A stretch of DNA of 9,079 nt from Pseudomonadota bacterium (GTDB lineage: Bacteria > Bdellovibrionota > Bacteriovoracia > Bacteriovoracales > Bacteriovoracaceae): assembly GCA_023432655.1 (NCBI GenBank), contig JAEYUK010000359.1, positions 1 to 9,079 of the forward strand, given 5' to 3'. This document shows, piece by piece, positions 6,281-9,079 of the stretch. Positions within the stretch are counted from its first letter, which is position 1, and the number at the start of each line of letters is the position of its first letter. Both the position numbers and the translations under genes were made by a program. The notes beneath the pieces were generated by a model, which searched no databases, had not been told where the DNA came from, and worked only from the letters and a program-made list of their open reading frames with translations.

Positions 6281-7069
6281 TTAGGTAGTCTTCGCGAAGC
6301 CTTTAACAATTTTCTGGTCAAAGTAATTAGAACTCATTCCCGCATCCACTAAAAGTGTTGAAGCATTAATTCCGGAACTTCTCTCTGAAAGAAGAAAGCA
6401 GACGGTGTTGGCCACTTCCTGAGTCTCCAAAGATTTTTTTCTGAGTGTGAGTTGTTCAGAGAATAAATAATTATCGATATAGTCTGGAATGCCTGCCGAA
6501 GCAGAAGTCTTTAAGGGACCGGCACCTACGGCATTGACCCGAACTCGTGAGAATTCAGAAAAAGATTTAGCGAGAAAGGGTACTGTGGCATCAAGCATCG
6601 CCTTAATGGGGCCTAGGTAGCCGTAAGAAGTGGCGCGAGTGTTGGAGATAGAGATTGTCACAATGCTCGCATCTTGCGTAAAAATTTCTTTTAAAGCGTT
6701 ACTCATTTCCACCAGGGAGAAGCACGAAATCTGAGCTGCCTGAAGGTAGTCCTCGCGTTTTGTTTCATGAAAGGATTTTGGACCTTCAGAGAAATTAGCG
6801 AAGGCCAGAGAGTGCAGAAGACCATCAAGTTTATCGGTGTATTTTTTTACTTCGTTAAGAAGGTTTTCACTCTTCTCAACATCGTACACGAAAACTGGAG
6901 ATTCAGGAAAAAGCTTTTGTACAGCGGGGATCTGTTCTTCTTTTTGAACAGAAAATAAACAGCGGGCCCCATTCTCTATCAAGGTTTTAGCAGAAAAATA
7001 GGCGACACTTTTTTTATTGGCCACACCGGCAATGTAGAAAGTCTTATCCTTTACTCCAAGAAAATCCAT
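6281..7069 (-). CDS. FabI-type enoyl-[acyl-carrier-protein] reductase
   Basis: The protein has 262 residues, the same length as E. coli FabI. It is a divergent SDR of the FabI type that would reduce a trans-2-enoyl-ACP to acyl-ACP with NAD(P)H. FabI-like traits are GVANKKSVAY at 15-24 (glycine-rich cofactor loop), LDGLLHSLAFA at 81-91, and the FabI-specific spacing Tyr149-x6-Lys156, in place of the Tyr-x3-Lys of ordinary SDRs. AGPLKTSASAGI at 183-194 matches the substrate-loop start. Its last position in a cassette with FabG-, FabZ- and CrtI-like genes suggests a pathway-specific copy and not necessarily the housekeeping enzyme; I cannot see whether another fabI exists. The ATG shares one base with the stop of the dehydratase gene (TAATG), with GGAG (7080-7077) 7 nt upstream, so coupling is likely. 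Its 3' end faces oleD across 44 bp. Confidence 0.85.
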   Translation of the reverse strand: MDFLGVKDKTFYIAGVANKKSVAYFSAKTLIENGARCLFSVQKEEQIPAVQKLFPESPVFVYDVEKSENLLNEVKKYTDKLDGLLHSLAFANFSEGPKSFHETKREDYLQAAQISCFSLVEMSNALKEIFTQDASIVTISISNTRATSYGYLGPIKAMLDATVPFLAKSFSEFSRVRVNAVGAGPLKTSASAGIPDYIDNYLFSEQLTLRKKSLETQEVANTVCFLLSERSSGINASTLLVDAGMSSNYFDQKIVKGFAKTT

Positions 7070-7503
7070 TATTCCTCTCCGTTTTCAACTAAGGCGCAGG
7101 CAAATTCAATCGACATGATGAGTTTACCATTAGCTTTAATTTTTCCTTTCATGTAGGCGGCATTAGCGAGCATTTCTACAAAGTCTACAGTGATAAATAG
7201 TTCATCACCGGGACGGGCCATGTTCTTAAATTTAGCGTTTTGAATTCTTGTTACGACGGCCGTCTTATTGGGATCGGCCCCGGTTCCTTTAAGGGACATA
7301 AGTAAGGCCCCAGTTTGGAATACGGCTTCACACATAAGGACTCCCGGGAAAACCGGGCGGCCAGGAAAGTGACCACGGAAGTAATCTTCTTCACCTGTGA
7401 GCTTTTGAGAAGTCGTAATTGAGTTCTCATTTTGTTCAACGATATTTTCAATGAATAAAAAAGGCTCTCTCTGAGGAATATTATTCAGAATAGTTTCAAG
7501 CAT
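7069..7503 (-). CDS. FabZ-type 3-hydroxyacyl-ACP dehydratase (hotdog fold)
   Basis: The protein has 144 residues from ATG 7503 and is a single hotdog-fold dehydratase. It would remove water from 3-hydroxyacyl-ACP to give trans-2-enoyl-ACP. The family signature FRGHFPGRPVFPGVLMCEA (42-60) carries catalytic His45 and Glu59, and PQREPFLFIE (10-19) matches the usual FabZ N-terminus. Isomerase activity of the FabA kind cannot be judged from this sequence. The frame stays open upstream to 7578, but those 25 extra residues lie inside the FabG-like gene and look unlike FabZ; the strong AGGAGG site fixes the start at 7503. It overlaps the FabG-like gene by 8 nt and the FabI-like gene by 1 nt. That order, ketoreductase, dehydratase, enoyl reductase, follows the chemical order of the reductive cycle. 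Confidence 0.88.
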   Translation of the reverse strand: MLETILNNIPQREPFLFIENIVEQNENSITTSQKLTGEEDYFRGHFPGRPVFPGVLMCEAVFQTGALLMSLKGTGADPNKTAVVTRIQNAKFKNMARPGDELFITVDFVEMLANAAYMKGKIKANGKLIMSIEFACALVENGEE

Positions 7504-8239
7504 TGAGACCTCCTGCCACATCCAGAGTTGTCCCACTGATATAGGAAGCTTCTTTAGAGGCGAAGAATAAAACCGCATGGGCCACTTCTTCTACTTTACC
7601 AAAACGCTTCATAGGAACTTGAGACTTGTATTCTTTAACTTGCTCTTCTGGAAGATCAGCGAGAAGCTCCGTCTCAATAAAACCCGGACACACGTTATTG
7701 ATGGTGATGTTTCTTTTGGCGACTTCTTTAGAGACGGATAAAGACATGGCAATCTGGCCCGCTTTGGAGGCGGCATAGTTCGCCTGACCGGGAAGACCTA
7801 ATTTCCCTCCCACAGAGGACATATTAATGATTCGGCCATAACGGTTTTTCATCATTTGAAGAACCGCGAAGCGGGTCATGTTGTAGGAGCCCTTAAGGTT
7901 GGTATCAATCACGTTGTCCCAATCATTTTCTGACATGGAGGCGACAATGGAATCACGGCGAATGCCGGCGTTATTGACTAGCACTTCTAATGATGAAAAT
8001 TCAGTTTCATATTCTTTGAAGAAGTTTTCTACTTCTGTGGAGTTAGCGACGTTAAATTTCTTTAAAACAAGCTTGTCGCCATAAAGGGAATTCTTCTCTT
8101 TAAAAATTCTTGCTGCTTCATCGTTTCCCGAATAGGTGGCAATAACAGTGGCCCCTTCTTTTAGGAAGGCCTCGGTAATTCCGGCCCCAATCCCTCGTGT
8201 CCCGCCGGTCACAATAATATTTTGATTATTAAACTTCAT
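7496..8239 (-). CDS. FabG-type 3-oxoacyl-ACP reductase (classical SDR)
   Basis: This is a 247-residue classical short-chain dehydrogenase of normal FabG length. It would reduce 3-oxoacyl-ACP to 3-hydroxyacyl-ACP with NADPH. Visible motifs are TGGTRGIG at 11-18 (cofactor loop), NNAG at 89-92, catalytic Asn114, Ser142 in NMSSVGG, Tyr155 and Lys159 in NYAASK, and the PGFIET segment at 185-190. All catalytic residues are intact. It starts 3 nt after the stop of the CrtI-like gene; AGGAG (8252-8248) is 8 nt before the ATG and lies within that gene's end. Because FabG-like SDRs act on many substrates, the acyl-ACP role rests on the FabZ- and FabI-like genes immediately downstream. It is probably a pathway-dedicated copy. 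Confidence 0.85.
   Translation of the reverse strand: MKFNNQNIIVTGGTRGIGAGITEAFLKEGATVIATYSGNDEAARIFKEKNSLYGDKLVLKKFNVANSTEVENFFKEYETEFSSLEVLVNNAGIRRDSIVASMSENDWDNVIDTNLKGSYNMTRFAVLQMMKNRYGRIINMSSVGGKLGLPGQANYAASKAGQIAMSLSVSKEVAKRNITINNVCPGFIETELLADLPEEQVKEYKSQVPMKRFGKVEEVAHAVLFFASKEASYISGTTLDVAGGLNA
7509..7514 (-). promoter_or_regulatory. Perfect Shine-Dalgarno site that sets the dehydratase start
   Basis: AGGAGG on the minus strand (7514-7509) lies 5 nt before the ATG at 7503. It is inside the last codons of the FabG-like gene and rules strongly for the 144-residue dehydratase over the longer 169-residue reading. Confidence 0.8.
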
Positions 8240-8242
8240 AAA

Positions 8243-9079
8243 TTAAACTCCTGATCCCAAGTAACTTTCAATGGCGTTGGACTGAATGGCGCCGTAATTT
8301 GCGGCCCCTAACCAGCCGGACATAATAATGCCGACCGAGCCCGCATGGAAAAGTCCTGGTAATGTTTTATGTAAATTCATTGAGACATCGAGTCCCTCGA
8401 ACTTCGTTCCAAAAGAAGTGCCTTGAGGGTGGAGGGTATAGCGCTCAACGGTTAAAGGTGTAGCTGCTTCCACCACTTCCAGTTTGTCTCGGATATCCGG
8501 AATAAAAGCCTCAAGACCTTTAATGGTTTCTTCAATCATAAATTCTTTCTCAGCTTCGTATTCCTCAGGCGAGAGCTTTTTCCAGTCATGGTAGTGACAG
8601 TTGGTGCTGGAGACGATGGCGACACGGGCATTCTCAACTTGTGGTCTGGTTTCTTTGGGATAATAAACCGAAAAAGTTCGAGAGGAAACTTTTAGGTCTA
8701 GGAGTCTCTCGGGCACGTAGGTCGGGTAATCGGAAGTAAAGACCAGTTCTCCAATATAAGGAATGGTCGCTCCTTCTTTAAGTCCCATGTAAACCTGACA
8801 GGATGAAGAATTGAGTCGGATTTTCCGGGCCTTCTCAACGTAATCAGAAGGGAAGTGTTCTTCCCCTACTAAATTGAGAACAGTGGACTTAATGTTTCCG
8901 TTAGAGAGTACGGCCTTGGCGCGGATAAGTTTACCATTTAGAACGACGCCGGCAGCTTTCCCATTATCAATCTGGATTTTTTCAACTCTCGCTTGAAGCT
9001 TAATATCGACGTTGTTTTTTAGAAGTTCATCTTTCATCTTGGCGATCAAGTAATCAGTGCCGCCCTTAAAGGTGTAGAC
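8243..9079 (-). CDS. CrtI/phytoene-desaturase-like FAD-dependent oxidoreductase (N-terminus cut by window)
   Basis: This is the C-terminal 278 residues of a flavoprotein in the phytoene desaturase/carotenoid isomerase/retinol saturase superfamily. The frame runs through the right window edge, so the TTG at 9049 is an internal Leu codon. The visible part begins TFKGGTDYLIAKMKDEL, the segment that in this family follows the N-terminal FAD domain, then RVEKIQIDNGKAAGVVLNG and an AVLSNG strand. It ends with a second FAD-contact region, LPGLFHAGSVGIIMSGW. That last region departs from the usual glycine-triplet form seen in carotenoid enzymes, hinting at a non-carotenoid substrate. The family is about 500 residues, so some 40 per cent, including the dinucleotide fold, is outside. 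It heads the visible cassette, 3 nt before the FabG-like gene. An acyl or polyene desaturase, isomerase or reductase role is inferred from context only. Confidence 0.78.
   Translation of the reverse strand, partial: VYTFKGGTDYLIAKMKDELLKNNVDIKLQARVEKIQIDNGKAAGVVLNGKLIRAKAVLSNGNIKSTVLNLVGEEHFPSDYVEKARKIRLNSSSCQVYMGLKEGATIPYIGELVFTSDYPTYVPERLLDLKVSSRTFSVYYPKETRPQVENARVAIVSSTNCHYHDWKKLSPEEYEAEKEFMIEETIKGLEAFIPDIRDKLEVVEAATPLTVERYTLHPQGTSFGTKFEGLDVSMNLHKTLPGLFHAGSVGIIMSGWLGAANYGAIQSNAIESYLGSGV

Noticed and set aside
6280..6307. Imperfect stem-loop (GTTA...TAAC, with inner palindrome CTTCGCGAAG at 6290-6299) as the oleD terminator
   Set aside because: The stem is broken by a bulge and a mismatch, the inner palindrome has almost no loop, and only a short TTTT follows; it also encodes the FabI-like C-terminus. 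Too weak to call.
6767..6958. 63-codon plus-strand frame inside the FabI-like gene
   Set aside because: It is antisense to conserved coding sequence and has low-complexity Phe/Lys-rich content; not a credible gene.
7504..7578. 25-residue N-terminal extension of the FabZ-type dehydratase
   Set aside because: It lies inside the FabG-like coding region, does not resemble FabZ, and a perfect AGGAGG site sits 5 nt before the internal ATG at 7503.
6281..9079. Carotenoid biosynthesis operon
   Set aside because: Only the flavoprotein is CrtI-like; its partners are fatty-acid-type enzymes and no phytoene synthase, prenyl synthase or cyclase is visible.

Overview
The window comes from a bacterial chromosome with tightly packed genes, short or overlapping junctions and Shine-Dalgarno sites of the AGGAG/GGAG type. 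By eye the G+C content is moderate, in the mid-40s per cent. The gene families suggest a Gram-negative host, and the style reminds me of Bdellovibrionota/Bacteriovorax-like or other former deltaproteobacterial genomes. That placement is inference only: there is no rRNA or other marker gene here. There are ten protein genes, two of them cut by the window edges. I see no tRNA, rRNA, CRISPR array, insertion sequence or attachment site, and no gene-free stretch longer than 300 bases.

Bases 2-4185 (+): a co-directional run made of the 3' part of oleA, then oleB, oleC and an AI-2E/PerM-family membrane protein. OleA, OleB, OleC and OleD (the last at 5232-6236) form the long-chain cis-olefin pathway. 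OleA condenses two fatty acyl-CoAs head to head into a 2-alkyl-3-ketoacid. OleD reduces it to the 2-alkyl-3-hydroxyacid. OleC closes this to a cis-beta-lactone using ATP. OleB decarboxylates the lactone to an internal long-chain olefin. The oleA/oleB and oleB/oleC junctions are both ATGA overlaps, so translation is probably coupled.

Bases 4153-6236: a pldB-like exported alpha/beta-hydrolase (-) overlaps the 3' end of the membrane-protein gene tail to tail by 33 bp, with an 11-bp perfect inverted repeat over the junction. It is divergent from oleD (+). The pldB-oleD gap holds candidate promoters whose -10 elements overlap. oleD is therefore separated from oleABC by two genes, one on the opposite strand, and may be transcribed from its own promoter.

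Bases 6281-9079 (-): a converging four-gene cassette. In transcription order it is a CrtI/phytoene-desaturase-like flavoprotein (5' end outside the window), FabG-type ketoreductase, FabZ-type dehydratase and FabI-type enoyl reductase. The genes are joined by gaps or overlaps of 8 nt or less. The last three would carry out the full reductive half of a fatty-acid elongation cycle; the flavoprotein could desaturate, isomerise or reduce an acyl or polyene chain. No ketosynthase or acyl carrier protein is visible, but they could lie just beyond base 9079. The main point of interest is this specialised fatty-acid-like cassette beside an olefin pathway, which raises the untested possibility that it makes an unusual chain for OleA or another lipid.
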